The translations under genes were made by a program, and so were the position numbers. Below the pieces are notes generated by a model. The model ran no database searches and was not told the origin of the DNA. It worked only from the letters and a program-made list of their open reading frames with translations. Shown one piece after another: positions 16,013 to 24,930 of a DNA stretch of 34,391 bases (positions within the stretch are counted from its first letter, which is position 1; each line of letters begins with the position of its first letter). The stretch comes from Bacteroidota bacterium (lineage in GTDB: Bacteria; Bacteroidota; Bacteroidia; Bacteroidales; B39-G9). Location of the stretch: positions 1-34,391 of the forward strand of contig JADFUR010000095.1 in the NCBI GenBank assembly GCA_015222055.1. The letters are read 5' to 3'.

Positions 16013-17425
16013 TTATTTGTATTTATCTATTAGGGATTTAATTTTTTCGTTGGTTTTTGCTTGAGGATTAAAACTAAAAAAAACATTTGCTTGATTAAAA
16101 TCAATAACAAGTCCTTTTTCGAAAAAATTAAAAGCTTGATCATCGTTATTTATTTTCAATAATAAAGCTGCAATACTAAAGCTTATTTCTGCTTGATTAA
16201 TAATTATTTTATCGGCTTTTTTTAAAACCTCAATAGCTTCGTTTACTTTATTTTGATTGAATAAAAATTTTGAATAACTAATCCATATTTCTTTATCTTC
16301 AGGAAGAATCTCCAGAGCCTGATTGTATGCTTTTTCAGCATTCTCACAGTTATTGAGCTTAGTATTTATTTTTGCATAAATAAATAAATAGTCACCATTT
16401 TTTTTATCGACGTTTATTGCCTTAGTAATTGAGTTTAATGCTTTTTTATAATTTTCTGTTTCATAAAAAACTAAAGTCTTCCCATACAAAGCATTATCAT
16501 AATCAGCTTCAAAACTTAGTGCTTTATCATAATATTCAAGTGCTTTGTCGAGTTTGTTAATATTTCGATAACATTCGGCGAGATAACAAAAAGCCTGAGG
16601 ATTATTGTCAATTTCATTAATAAAAGCAAAATAATAAGGTATCGCTTCAGGATATCTTTTAATATTTGCCAAAGTATTTGCTTTGTTAAAATTTGCGAAA
16701 AGCGATTTTTCGTCAATTGCTAATGCAAAGTCGTAGGCTTCAAGGGCTTTATCTACATCTTCAATTTTATTATAAATTACACCAATGTTAAACCAAATTT
16801 CATCATCAAAAGGGTCAACATCTAGCAATTTTTGATAAAAGCTAATGCTTTTATCATATTTTTCAATCATATCGTAACAAGAAGCAATCTCATAAATCAC
16901 TTCAGTATCTTCACTGTCAAGTGCATAGCATTTATTAAAAAATTCTAAAGCTAATTGATAATTTTCTTCTTGTTCAAAATATTCGGCTATTTCAAAGTTC
17001 AAATCATTAACTGCACTGCCTTCTGATTGCATTGATATTGCATGATTAAAATTTTGCAATGCTTGTTTAATTTGATTTTTTGAATTAAAAATTTTTCCTT
17101 TTAATATAAATATTTCATGATTAGAAGGTTCAATCTGTTGTAATTTATTTAACAAATTTAATGCTTGCGAATATTCTTTTGTTTGATAAAATACAAAGGC
17201 TTGTTTTAATTTTAATTCGTTTGAGCCAGGATGCAAATAAGTTGCATAGTTTACAACATTAACAGCTTTGCTGCTATCGTCGCGAGAAATATAAAAGTCA
17301 ACTATGTTTTCAAATTCAGAAACATCAAAATATTGTCTCTTTTTTGAGCTTATCATTCTCTCATATCTGCTCACTAAAGAGTTAACTTCATCGCTGTTAA
17401 TATATTGAAATTCGTTATAATCCAT
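16013..17425 (-). CDS. Cytoplasmic tetratricopeptide repeat protein
   Basis: 470 residues and no signal peptide or membrane segment. From about residue 50 to the C-terminus it is built of about twelve 34-residue TPR units, for example DEIWFNIGVIYNKIEDVDKALEAY and ALEYYDKALSFEADYDNALYGK, with the standard W/L-G/A-Y-A-P pattern. TPR arrays bind other proteins; no enzyme domain is present. It is the first gene of a two-gene unit with the threonine-synthase-like enzyme, which is probably a coincidence of layout. A TAATTTTG at 17446-17453 on the minus strand resembles the Bacteroidota -7 box, but no TTG lies at the proper distance. Partner unknown. Confidence 0.88.
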   Translation of the reverse strand: MDYNEFQYINSDEVNSLVSRYERMISSKKRQYFDVSEFENIVDFYISRDDSSKAVNVVNYATYLHPGSNELKLKQAFVFYQTKEYSQALNLLNKLQQIEPSNHEIFILKGKIFNSKNQIKQALQNFNHAISMQSEGSAVNDLNFEIAEYFEQEENYQLALEFFNKCYALDSEDTEVIYEIASCYDMIEKYDKSISFYQKLLDVDPFDDEIWFNIGVIYNKIEDVDKALEAYDFALAIDEKSLFANFNKANTLANIKRYPEAIPYYFAFINEIDNNPQAFCYLAECYRNINKLDKALEYYDKALSFEADYDNALYGKTLVFYETENYKKALNSITKAINVDKKNGDYLFIYAKINTKLNNCENAEKAYNQALEILPEDKEIWISYSKFLFNQNKVNEAIEVLKKADKIIINQAEISFSIAALLLKINNDDQAFNFFEKGLVIDFNQANVFFSFNPQAKTNEKIKSLIDKYK

Positions 17426-17555
17426 ATTTATAATTTGATTATTTGCAAAATTAATAAATATTAAATCTTAACTAACATATAAAATACTTTTTTATAATTT
17501 TTTTTCAACATTTATTTTAATACAAAAAAAAATCTATGATATTTCCTTTGTAACT

Positions 17556-17593
17556 AAAAAAAAAATAAAACTCCATGATGCATCATAGAGTTT
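17556..17593 (-). terminator. Rho-independent terminator after the DUF4301 gene
   Basis: On the minus strand AAACTCTATGA / TCATGGAGTTT form an 11-bp stem (one U-G pair) around a TGCA loop, followed by TA and a long T run. It sits 44 bases after the DUF4301 stop. Confidence 0.88.
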
Positions 17594-17637
17594 AGTATTA
17601 CATTTAATTAGAATAACAAAAAAAAATTAAAAATTGT

Positions 17638-19209
17638 CTATTTTGCTAATAAATCTTCTTCGCGTTGATGTTCTTTACGCAATAAGTCGTTAATAATTTT
17701 CACAGGATTAAAGGTAGTGATAGGTACTTCGGCAAAAATAGTATTCCAATCAGACATTGCACCATTCCACAAACCAGGAAACTCTTGAGCTTTAATGTCA
17801 ATTCCATTTTTGGTCTTTTGCGAAATAAAACCTGTTGTTTTATCAACAAATTTAGACAAGTCAAATTTTTTGCCTTTATAATCTCTAACAACACAAACAA
17901 TATCAACCGGATTAAAATGTGTAGATTTATTAATTATGTCAAGCTGTTTTTCATCTTTTTTATTAAATTGTGTGCTTTCTACAATTTGAAGAGATTTTGT
18001 TTTATCTGGATTTTCGACCCAGTATGGACCACCGCCTGGCTCACCTTCATTTTTAACCATTCCACAAACTCTTATGGGTCGGTTTAATTTAGTAATAAAA
18101 TATTCAATTTTTTCTTCATTTTTAAATTTGGCGAAACCCGCATTAGGAATAACACACAATTTTTTCTGAATAAAAGTATCTATTTCATTTATTAGCTTGC
18201 TATCAACTTGTGCTTTATTTTCTAATTTCTCAAGGTAATTAAAAATTTTATTTTGATAGCTCAATAAAAGGCCTGCCAATACTTTTTTATAGAAATAAGT
18301 ATCGCCTTTTAAACTATCTAAAACAACATTATCAATGTTTTTAATAAAAATAATATCAGCATCTATATTGTTTAAATTTTCAATTAATGCACCATGACCT
18401 CCAGGACGGAAAAGCAAAGATTGGTCATCATTTCTAATTGGATTATTATTCAAATCAACAGCAATAATATCTGTAGATGGTTTTTGTTCAGACAGAGTAA
18501 TATTATATTTTACATTAAATGCTTTTTCATAAGCTTTCTTTATCTTCTTTAAATACTTACTAAATAATGGCTTATGTTCAGGAGAAATTGTAAAACAAAT
18601 ATTTACTATCGAATTAGAAGCACAGTAATTTGCCCCTTCAACAAGATGCTCTTCTAATGCCGTTCTGTTTCCGTCATCATAACGATGAAATAATATTAAA
18701 CCTTTTGGTTTATAACCGTAATTAAGTCCTTTTTTTGTTAGTATATATTCAATTATTTTATAATAATATTTCTCATTTATCTGACCCTCAGAAGAAAACT
18801 TCTTAGAGATTAAAAATTTCTTGAGCTTATCGTAAAAAACAAAATTTGTTATATGCTCAAAGAAATAATAAATAGATTCAAAACTTCTGTCCGAAATAAT
18901 TTTTAAATATTCTTCTTGTGTACCATTATAGTTATTATAGTAATTAAAAAGTTTTCTGAATAATCGGGTGGCAGCTCCCGAAGCAGGTACAAATTTAACA
19001 ATATTTTTTGAATTTACATTTTCGTCAAAAATTTTAATGTATTCATTTTTAACGTCATCATTTAAAAATAATACCCCGTTATTATTGATTGCGGGTTTTA
19101 TTATATTTAAAAAAGGAAAACCATTAACGAAATTATTTAATTGTCCATTAATGGTTTGAATAGATATTCCCTTATTTTTAATCTGTTGATTATCTTTTTT
19201 AGTAAACAT
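17638..19209 (-). CDS. DUF4301 family protein
   Basis: 523 residues, the usual length for DUF4301, a family found mainly in Bacteroidota. Marks include KFVPASGAATRLFRKL (near residue 75), GLILFHRYDDGNRTALEEHL, LLFRPGGHGALIENLNNIDADIIFIKNIDNV and RVCGMVKNEGEPGGGPYWV. The pattern of an N-terminal G/A-rich loop with an arginine, a mid-protein PGGHGALIENL and an IKNIDN segment resembles sugar nucleotidyltransferases such as UDP-sugar pyrophosphorylases, so a nucleotide-transfer role is likely but undocumented. It is a single-gene transcript with its own promoter and terminator. Cytoplasmic; substrate unknown. Confidence 0.88.
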   Translation of the reverse strand: MFTKKDNQQIKNKGISIQTINGQLNNFVNGFPFLNIIKPAINNNGVLFLNDDVKNEYIKIFDENVNSKNIVKFVPASGAATRLFRKLFNYYNNYNGTQEEYLKIISDRSFESIYYFFEHITNFVFYDKLKKFLISKKFSSEGQINEKYYYKIIEYILTKKGLNYGYKPKGLILFHRYDDGNRTALEEHLVEGANYCASNSIVNICFTISPEHKPLFSKYLKKIKKAYEKAFNVKYNITLSEQKPSTDIIAVDLNNNPIRNDDQSLLFRPGGHGALIENLNNIDADIIFIKNIDNVVLDSLKGDTYFYKKVLAGLLLSYQNKIFNYLEKLENKAQVDSKLINEIDTFIQKKLCVIPNAGFAKFKNEEKIEYFITKLNRPIRVCGMVKNEGEPGGGPYWVENPDKTKSLQIVESTQFNKKDEKQLDIINKSTHFNPVDIVCVVRDYKGKKFDLSKFVDKTTGFISQKTKNGIDIKAQEFPGLWNGAMSDWNTIFAEVPITTFNPVKIINDLLRKEHQREEDLLAK

Positions 19210-19243
19210 TTTAAATTTTTTTAAATTTTTAAAATTTAGATAT

Positions 19244-19273
19244 CAAAGTTATACATATATTATATAATACCAA
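19244..19273 (-). promoter_or_regulatory. Bacteroidota-type promoter of the DUF4301 gene
   Basis: On the minus strand TTG (19273-19271) is followed after exactly 19 bases by TAACTTTG (19251-19244), which matches the primary-sigma consensus of this phylum (-33 TTG, -7 TAnnTTTG). Transcription would start about 28 bases before the ATG at 19209. Confidence 0.7.
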
Positions 19274-19390
19274 ACTTTGGCTCAAAGCACGAATAATCAA
19301 TTAATTAACATGTGTTAAATATTTACTCAAAAATGTAAACTCTTGAATATGAGACTGATTAATCATTATGAAAAATAAAAAAAAATTTTT

Positions 19391-20296
19391 TTACAGAAAA
19401 AATATTACGACACCAATAACAGAAATTAGCGAACCAATTATTTCAACAATTTTAACTTTCTCTTTAAAAAGAATTATTGAGGGAGGAATAATCAATATAG
19501 GAACAATTGCCATTATAGTCGCAGCAATACCTGTAGATGTATATTTAACAGATAATAATGAAAAAGACACTCCTAAAAAAGGGCCAAAAAATGAGCCCAA
19601 AAGGATAAAAACCATTGCTTTATTATTTTTCAATGCAGGCCTCACTCTATTCCATCTTTTTAAAAAAGTAAACATTATAGCAATACCAACAAAGCCAACA
19701 AGTACTCTTATTTGTGACGCAGAAAAAGCATCGTAATCTTTCATTCCATATTTACTAAGAACAAGACCAGAAGCTTGTCCCACGGCTCCAATAAAAGCAA
19801 GTAGTAATCCAATTAATGAATATGAAAACTTTATTTTCTTTTTGCTTTTTTTATCTCCATTCTTCTGTAAAATAACCATTGCAATACCTAAAATTGTCAA
19901 TGTCATGCCAAAAGAATTTAGCAAAGAAAAACTTTCACCCATTATTAACCAACCAAGAAGTGCAGTAATTGGTGGAGCAAGCGACATCATTAACATTGAG
20001 ATACGGGCTCCCACTTTAACGTATGCTTGCAATAAACAAGTATCACCAATAACAAATCCAAAAAGTGCTGATAAAGACAGCCATATCCATTGGTGAATGC
20101 CGGCATCTGTTGGAAAAAAAAGACCTTTAGTAAAATAGCAATAAATTCCTAAAAATATGAAAGCTGTAAAAAGTCTAAATAAATTTACAGTAAAAGAACC
20201 AATTTTTTTACCCGCAAACTCAAATGAGATTGCTGTGATTGTCCAAAAAATTGCAGTAATTAATGCTGCAAATTCACCATAATGAGATTGTATCAT
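19391..20296 (-). CDS. EamA/DMT-family transporter (first of a pair)
   Basis: The frame opens at a TTG at 20338 inside the preceding gene, but the ATG at 20296 (MIQSHYGEFAALITAIFWTI) starts exactly at the first membrane helix and gives 301 residues, normal for the family. Ten hydrophobic segments form two EamA halves: the first contains FTVNLFRLFTAFIFLG and LLGWLIMGESFSLLNSFGMTLTILGI, the second PILIIPPSIILFKEKVKIVEIIGSLISVIGVVIFF. Such proteins export metabolites or amino acids across the inner membrane. It follows another DMT gene by 28 bases; the two may act together or have different substrates. Substrate unknown. Confidence 0.88.
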   Translation of the reverse strand: MIQSHYGEFAALITAIFWTITAISFEFAGKKIGSFTVNLFRLFTAFIFLGIYCYFTKGLFFPTDAGIHQWIWLSLSALFGFVIGDTCLLQAYVKVGARISMLMMSLAPPITALLGWLIMGESFSLLNSFGMTLTILGIAMVILQKNGDKKSKKKIKFSYSLIGLLLAFIGAVGQASGLVLSKYGMKDYDAFSASQIRVLVGFVGIAIMFTFLKRWNRVRPALKNNKAMVFILLGSFFGPFLGVSFSLLSVKYTSTGIAATIMAIVPILIIPPSIILFKEKVKIVEIIGSLISVIGVVIFFL

Positions 20297-20324
20297 TTCA
20301 AAAAAATATATAAAAATGGATAGT

Positions 20325-21206
20325 TTATTTTTTATCAAACATATTTTGCAATAAAATACCTAAAACGATAAATATTAATCCAATATATGTTGTGTAATAA
20401 ATTGTTTCGCCAATAATAAAATGGATAAAAATAAGAGATACAAAGGGACACAAATAAACGAGGTTACAAATCTTAGCATTTGATTTGCTGATTTGTAAAG
20501 CTTTCATCCAAAGAAAAAAAGTAATTCCCATCTCAAACAATCCAACATAAACGGCTGCTGAAAGTGCCGGGAAATCAGGAATAATTATTTTAGAAAAAGA
20601 AAAATTGGCAATAAAAATAAAAACAAAGCCAAAGGCAAAACTCATAAATAACTTTATTGCCTCATCATTTTTATCTTTAACATTAATAATCCAATAAAAA
20701 GCCCAAATTATTGAACTTCCTATAGCTAAGAATACACCAAAAGCATTTTCAATATGCAAACTGCTTAGATTGCCTTGTAAGGAAATTATTACAACTCCAA
20801 AAAAACTGATAAATATTGCTGCAACACTTTTAAAAGAAATTTTTTGTTTCAAAAATATTATTGATAACAAAACAAGCATTATGGGCCAGGTAAAATTTAA
20901 TGGTTGAGCAATTTGTGCGGGCAATATTGAATAAGCTTTAAAAAGAACGAGATAGTAAAAAAACGGATTGAAAAAACCTGTTACCAGATATCTCAAATAA
21001 TCTTTAACCGTTAATTTTTTAAACAAATGAAGTTTCCCCTGAAATATTATGATAGCAAACAATGAAATTGCTGCAATAAAAGTAGAATAAAATAATAACT
21101 GAAAAACGTTTATTGAACTAAGGGCTATTTTAAAAGCAGTTGCCACTGTAGACCAAAAAACTACTGCCGGAATTGCATATATAAAGGCTGTTTTTTGATT
21201 ATTCAT
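20325..21206 (-). CDS. EamA/DMT-family transporter (second of a pair)
   Basis: 293 residues, ten membrane segments in two EamA repeats. The first half has AIPAVVFWSTVATAFKIAL and QPLNFTWPIMLVLLSIIFLKQKISFKSVAAIFISFFGVVII; the second has AVYVGLFEMGITFFLWMKALQISKSNAKICNLVYLCPFVSLIF and FIIGETIYYTTYIGLIFIVLGILLQN. An inner-membrane drug/metabolite exporter of unknown substrate. It precedes the other EamA gene on the same strand with a short gap and lies 24 bases after the DUF4286 stop, so the genes probably share a transcript. The two EamA proteins are clearly different in sequence, so they are not a recent duplication. Confidence 0.88.
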   Translation of the reverse strand: MNNQKTAFIYAIPAVVFWSTVATAFKIALSSINVFQLLFYSTFIAAISLFAIIIFQGKLHLFKKLTVKDYLRYLVTGFFNPFFYYLVLFKAYSILPAQIAQPLNFTWPIMLVLLSIIFLKQKISFKSVAAIFISFFGVVIISLQGNLSSLHIENAFGVFLAIGSSIIWAFYWIINVKDKNDEAIKLFMSFAFGFVFIFIANFSFSKIIIPDFPALSAAVYVGLFEMGITFFLWMKALQISKSNAKICNLVYLCPFVSLIFIHFIIGETIYYTTYIGLIFIVLGILLQNMFDKK

Positions 21207-21230
21207 AAATGCTGTTTATGAAGTTAAAAA

Positions 21231-21536
21231 TTAATCAACTTTTTGCAGAATAGTAGAAAAAGTAACGTAATTATTGGTGAATCTATCGTGCATCAATTTA
21301 TCAAAATCCTTAAAATGCTTTTCATTAAATTCATTATAAGTTTCCATATTTTTCATTGAATGTTGTAATGAAAAAGTAATTCCTCCCATTTCTTCTTCTA
21401 CAAGAACTTCAAATAAATTAATGTCAATAAATAAATTTGTGGCAATAATTTTAGGAATGTATTCTTGTTTTATCCACTTTGCAAATTCATCAACAATATT
21501 TTCATTAATATTTATTGTTGTGTTATAAATAATCAT
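21231..21536 (-). CDS. DUF4286 family protein
   Basis: The open frame extends to a TTG at 21629 within the preceding gene, but the ATG at 21536 (MIIYNTTININENIVDEFAKW) starts at the conserved beginning of the family and gives 101 residues, its normal length. The fold is expected to be a small ferredoxin-like alpha/beta dimer: IIYNTTININENI is strand one, VDEFAKWIKQEYIPKII the first helix, and GGITFSLQHSM a middle strand. Function is unknown. It follows the TPR gene by 16 bases, the arrangement commonly seen in Bacteroidota. Confidence 0.85.
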   Translation of the reverse strand: MIIYNTTININENIVDEFAKWIKQEYIPKIIATNLFIDINLFEVLVEEEMGGITFSLQHSMKNMETYNEFNEKHFKDFDKLMHDRFTNNYVTFSTILQKVD

Positions 21537-21552
21537 ATTATTTTTTTTAAAT

Positions 21553-23379
21553 TTATTCAACAATATCACCTCTAAGCAAACGAAATCTTTTTCGAGCTTG
21601 AATAACATAGATGCTTCCTTGATAATCAATTAATATCTTTTTATATAGTTGTTGGGCCTTTTCTTTATTGATTAAATGCTTATCATAAATTTGAGCTAAA
21701 TTGAAAAGTGCATAATCTGCCCAAACATCAAAAGAATAATTATCAACAATTTTTTTAAAATTCTCCACAGCTTTAATGTATTGTTTATTGTTTAAATAAA
21801 TTGTTGCTTTTTTATAAATAGCATCATCAATAATTGAGTTGGTTGGGAATTGGCTTAAAATTGAATCGATAGTTAATATTGCAAGAGAATCTTTATTTCG
21901 AAAAACCAGCAAATCGGCTCGCGCATACATTTCTAAAGATATATTTATTGAACCAGTATCTGAATTATCAGCAATTAATAACGAAAGCTGACAAGCATCG
22001 TTAGCAATTAGTTTTGATGTGCTTGCTTTTAAAACATCTAATTGAGCCTGAGCCCATTTAAAATCACCAATGTAATAAGCTAATTTTGATTTTCGGAATT
22101 TTGCTTCATAACCAATTGGATTGTTTTTATTAGAGCGTTCAACTTGTGCATAAGTTAATGTTGCATTCCACATATCTCCAGAGTACAAATAAACATCGGC
22201 TAATTCTAACTTACACTTTGCCAACAATCGGGAATCTGCTCTTCTGATTTTTAGCGAATTATTTAGTGTTACAATTGCCTTTTCAAATTCATCTAAATAA
22301 AATGCCTGTAGGTGAGCTAACTTTATTGACAATTCTATTGATTCTTCATTATCTCCAAGAATGAAAATTGTATTAATAAAATTATTTTCCAGACTTAACA
22401 AATCATTAGATTGGAAATTATTATTACTTGTTATTTTTTTATACAGAACTTCTACTTGTTCCTTTTTTGCAATTAAATAATATCCAAAATTTACTCCCTT
22501 ATCAACAACATACTGATATGCATTCACAGCAACTTGGTAATTATCGTTTGAGTTTGATAAACGTGCCAAAGCAACTAAACGTTCGCCGTTTTCATTCCTT
22601 CTTAAATCTAATGCCTTTGCCTGAACCATTGCATTTTCAAAATCTTTTTCTTGAATATAAAGCCAAATTAGCAATTCGTTAAAAACTGTTTTGTTTGCTT
22701 GTTTTTGAATTCTTCTTATTAATGCTGATTTTAATAAGTCTCTTAAATCATTATCAACATCATCATAAACGGCTGATTGCAAACGATTTTGGACTGTTTG
22801 TAAATACATCTCGCTTATGCTTAACATATCAAGATATTGCTCAATCATTTTAGCATAATTTCTCTGATAATAATAAAGATTTGCAAGTTCAAAATTGAAT
22901 AAATCCTTGTCGTTCAAGAGTTTTCTACCTCTAAGATAAGATTTTTCGGCATATTCATACTCGCGTTTTACAATAAATTTATTTGCAATTATTGATATCT
23001 GATTTTCGTTTGAGGGTAATTTTTTTATTACATAATCATACCTGTCTTTTGCTTTTGATATTTTATTTTGAAGCTTATACAAAGAGCCTAATTCAATGTA
23101 ATAAGGTAATTTATTGTGCTTCTTTTTTAACTGCTTTTTTATAACTTTTTCAGCCAACTCATAATCTTGCAATGCTATTAAGCAATTAACATAATACCTG
23201 TAATAAACTGAGGATTTATTTTGTTCAAATAACTTTTTATATAATACTGTTGCTTTCTCAAATTCATTGCTTCTATAATATTTATAAGCAAGTTGAGTAT
23301 CTGACGATTGATTTTGGGAATATGTTGTTATTCCAAATATTGAAAGAAATAATATGAAAAAAAATCTCTTTACACCCAT
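21553..23379 (-). CDS. Exported tetratricopeptide repeat protein
   Basis: 608 residues. An N-terminal signal peptide (MGVKRFFFILFLSIFGITTYSQ) directs it to the periplasm. Degenerate TPR units run through the protein, for example TQLAYKYYRSNEFEKATVLYKKLF near residue 29, and the C-terminal end has KKATIYLNNKQYIKAVENFKKIVDNYSFDVWADYALFNLAQIY followed by a tripartite TPR-6-like unit. Long TPR proteins of this shape are common envelope or complex-assembly factors in the phylum and are often found before DUF4286. No catalytic domain. A single transcription unit with DUF4286 is likely. Specific partner unknown. Confidence 0.85.
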   Translation of the reverse strand: MGVKRFFFILFLSIFGITTYSQNQSSDTQLAYKYYRSNEFEKATVLYKKLFEQNKSSVYYRYYVNCLIALQDYELAEKVIKKQLKKKHNKLPYYIELGSLYKLQNKISKAKDRYDYVIKKLPSNENQISIIANKFIVKREYEYAEKSYLRGRKLLNDKDLFNFELANLYYYQRNYAKMIEQYLDMLSISEMYLQTVQNRLQSAVYDDVDNDLRDLLKSALIRRIQKQANKTVFNELLIWLYIQEKDFENAMVQAKALDLRRNENGERLVALARLSNSNDNYQVAVNAYQYVVDKGVNFGYYLIAKKEQVEVLYKKITSNNNFQSNDLLSLENNFINTIFILGDNEESIELSIKLAHLQAFYLDEFEKAIVTLNNSLKIRRADSRLLAKCKLELADVYLYSGDMWNATLTYAQVERSNKNNPIGYEAKFRKSKLAYYIGDFKWAQAQLDVLKASTSKLIANDACQLSLLIADNSDTGSINISLEMYARADLLVFRNKDSLAILTIDSILSQFPTNSIIDDAIYKKATIYLNNKQYIKAVENFKKIVDNYSFDVWADYALFNLAQIYDKHLINKEKAQQLYKKILIDYQGSIYVIQARKRFRLLRGDIVE

Positions 23380-23414
23380 TGATTTTGTAAAGTTTAAGTT
23401 TAAAAGGAAACAAC

Positions 23415-23488
23415 ACCTGACAGGTTTTTCTAATTATTTAAAAAAATATGAAACACTCTGTAACATTTATAAAACAAGGCTGTCAGGT
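23415..23488. repeat. Inverted repeat ACCTGACAG ... CTGTCAGGT
   Basis: ACCTGACAG (23415-23423, itself part of the palindrome ACCTG-A-CAGGT) and its exact complement (23480-23488) lie 56 bases apart in the gap upstream of the TPR gene. The same 9-mer occurs again at 27965-27973. This motif is a common intergenic repeat in Bacteroidota. Confidence 0.65.
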
Positions 23489-23541
23489 CTTTATCTATAT
23501 ATTTAAAAGCTTTTATTAATTGTTAATTCCTAATTTATATG

Positions 23542-23645
23542 AGTCAACGTATTATAAGGAATACACGAATATTTTTTTGACACTAATTTCATTAATTAGC
23601 ACAAATTCTATTTATGAAAAATTCGAATTTAGTTGCTTTTTAATT
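23542..23645. repeat. Dispersed intergenic repeat, copy 1
   Basis: Aligns over about 105 bases with 24811-24922: both contain TTATAAGGAATACACGAATA, TTTTGACACTAATTTCA and AATTTAGTTGCTTTTTAATT in the same order and orientation. It starts directly after the stop codon of the lipoprotein gene at 23647 (minus strand). Both copies are flanked by low-complexity AATTGTTAATTCC-type sequence. Confidence 0.8.
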
Positions 23646-23646
23646 C

Positions 23647-24195
23647 TTAATTCTCCTCCAAACTTTTCTTAAAATCTTCTACTGATTTATGCACCTTATT
23701 ATATAAATTTAATTGTCTATTTAATAATTTTATTTTGGGCAATAAATTTAATCGAATATCATTCAAAGCTGCTTCTTCGTCAAAAATATATCTGTTAATT
23801 GTGTCATTATCGGTCAGTAATTCTTTTTTGATATCGTATTTCAAACTAACTAATTGATTGCTTGAGTATTCAATATCAGCATCCATCTTTTTATAATTTT
23901 TTAACAGACGTTTTAAATTTTTATCTACTAAACCATAAGCTCCAAAATCTTTAAGAAAAGACTTATCTTCCGGCATATCAAAATTTGTGTTTTTAAAAAA
24001 ATCAGTATTCAATTTAGTAATAGAATAGACCAACTTCAGACTATCAATTTTAACTTTTTTCAACTCTAAATTTATGCTGTCTACTTGAGTTAATAAGCCA
24101 TCAATTTTATCAACCTTAACTTTTGTTTCTTTATTCATACATGAATAAAGAAATGAAATACTAACTAATGCTGTGATAAATAAAACTTTTTTCAT
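23647..24195 (-). CDS. Coiled-coil lipoprotein of unknown function
   Basis: 182 residues with a lipoprotein signal ending in the lipobox LYSC (Cys19), so it is anchored to the outer or inner membrane facing the periplasm. The rest is charged and heptad-like (VDKIDGLLTQVDSINLELKKVKIDSLKLVYSITKL and LNRQLNLYNKVHKSVEDFKKSLEE), which suggests long helices or a coiled coil. I do not recognise a family. It lies between the DUF4293 gene and the TPR gene on the same strand, with repeats on both sides of the pair it forms with DUF4293. Its role is probably structural. Confidence 0.8.
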   Translation of the reverse strand: MKKVLFITALVSISFLYSCMNKETKVKVDKIDGLLTQVDSINLELKKVKIDSLKLVYSITKLNTDFFKNTNFDMPEDKSFLKDFGAYGLVDKNLKRLLKNYKKMDADIEYSSNQLVSLKYDIKKELLTDNDTINRYIFDEEAALNDIRLNLLPKIKLLNRQLNLYNKVHKSVEDFKKSLEEN

Positions 24196-24208
24196 TTTTT
24201 TAATTTTT

Positions 24209-24245
24209 CAACTTTATACTTTCTACTTTTAACTTTCTACTTTTT
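24209..24245. repeat. Short degenerate simple repeat between DUF4293 and the lipoprotein gene
   Basis: The minus strand shows AAAGTAGAAAGTTAAAAGTAGAAAG followed by a TATAAAGTTG variant, a 9-14-base degenerate repeat filling almost all of the gap between two genes. A similar stretch (AAAGTTGAAAGTTGAAA) lies at about 27836-27852. Confidence 0.5.
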
Positions 24246-24246
24246 C

Positions 24247-24705
24247 TTATCTAATTCTATCAACAGACCGAACCAAGTCCTCATCTTTTCTAATTGCCTT
24301 GTTTGCCAATAGAATAAGAATAATTGAAATTACAGGCAATATTAAAGGGAACAAACATTTAAAATTTTCAGCTTTAAAATAATAAATAATTCGATGAAGT
24401 GAAAGCACTTCTATTGCAACTAATGCAGCAAGAAAAATTATGTTAATTTTCCCCAATTTTATCTGAAACTTACGTTTTTTAAATCTAAAAATTGAAAAAA
24501 GACCTATAATTAATATTAATATAAGCAGTATTACAATAGGTAATATTTTCACTAACAAATCATTAGATTGCAAATTCACAATTCCTAAATAATTGAAACA
24601 ATAAGCATTGCCAGTAAGAGAAAAATTAGCAAACGGTAAAAAAAACATTGCTGTAATAAGCAACAAAACAATAAATAAATAAAGACTTTGAATTCTTTGT
24701 ATCAT
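24247..24705 (-). CDS. DUF4293 family membrane protein
   Basis: 152 residues with four membrane helices, at about 5-27 (IQSLYLFIVLLLITAMFFLPFA), 50-70 (LVKILPIVILLILILIIGLF), 80-103 and 115-135. The start MIQRIQSLYLFIV is the conserved beginning of DUF4293, a family restricted to Bacteroidota with unknown function. It sits in the inner membrane. The next gene downstream is the coiled-coil lipoprotein, 51 bases away, so the two may share a transcript. Confidence 0.88.
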   Translation of the reverse strand: MIQRIQSLYLFIVLLLITAMFFLPFANFSLTGNAYCFNYLGIVNLQSNDLLVKILPIVILLILILIIGLFSIFRFKKRKFQIKLGKINIIFLAALVAIEVLSLHRIIYYFKAENFKCLFPLILPVISIILILLANKAIRKDEDLVRSVDRIR

Positions 24706-24770
24706 GACAAAAACATTTTAAAATTTAGTTTGTAAAATTAACGAAAAAAAGTGTCTTTTAGCAAGGATAA

Positions 24771-24806
24771 TTAATTGTTAATTGATAATTATTAATTAAC
24801 AATTAA
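24771..24806. repeat. 13-bp inverted repeat upstream of DUF4293
   Basis: TTAATTGTTAATT (24771-24783) and its exact complement (24794-24806) flank a 10-base loop. The arms are pure low-complexity A/T, and there is no T tract, so this is a repeat hairpin and not a standard terminator. Confidence 0.55.
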
Positions 24807-24810
24807 TATT

Positions 24811-24922
24811 AGTCCACTTATTATAAGGAATACACGAATATTCTTTTGACACTAATTTCACTAATTCTTACTAATTCTTTTGATAAAAAATTTAAATTTA
24901 GTTGCTTTTTTAATTGTGAATT
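24811..24922. repeat. Dispersed intergenic repeat, copy 2
   Basis: Same element and orientation as 23542-23645 with scattered substitutions and small indels. It ends nine bases before the stop codon end of the peptide-binding gene (24931, minus strand), so both copies follow the 3' end of a gene. Confidence 0.8.
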
Positions 24923-24930
24923 CCTAATTG

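Noticed and set aside
19351-19392. A/T-only hairpin with a T run after the EamA pair, as a terminator
   Set aside because: The stem would be A-U pairs only within homopolymer runs, which is too weak to call in such A/T-rich DNA.
19368-19736. 122-codon plus-strand frame with a hydrophilic, lysine-rich product
   Set aside because: Antisense to the EamA transporter, whose membrane helices and family motifs are intact.
20297-20338. 14-residue extension of the first EamA transporter from a TTG
   Set aside because: Overlaps the previous gene; the ATG at 20296 lies right before the first membrane helix.
21537-21629. 31-residue N-terminal extension of DUF4286 from a TTG
   Set aside because: Overlaps the end of the TPR gene, starts at TTG and is not part of the family; the ATG at 21536 matches the conserved start.
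24771-24806. Inverted repeat considered as a terminator of the peptide-binding gene
   Set aside because: Pure A/T low-complexity arms with no following T tract, about 125 bases beyond the stop.
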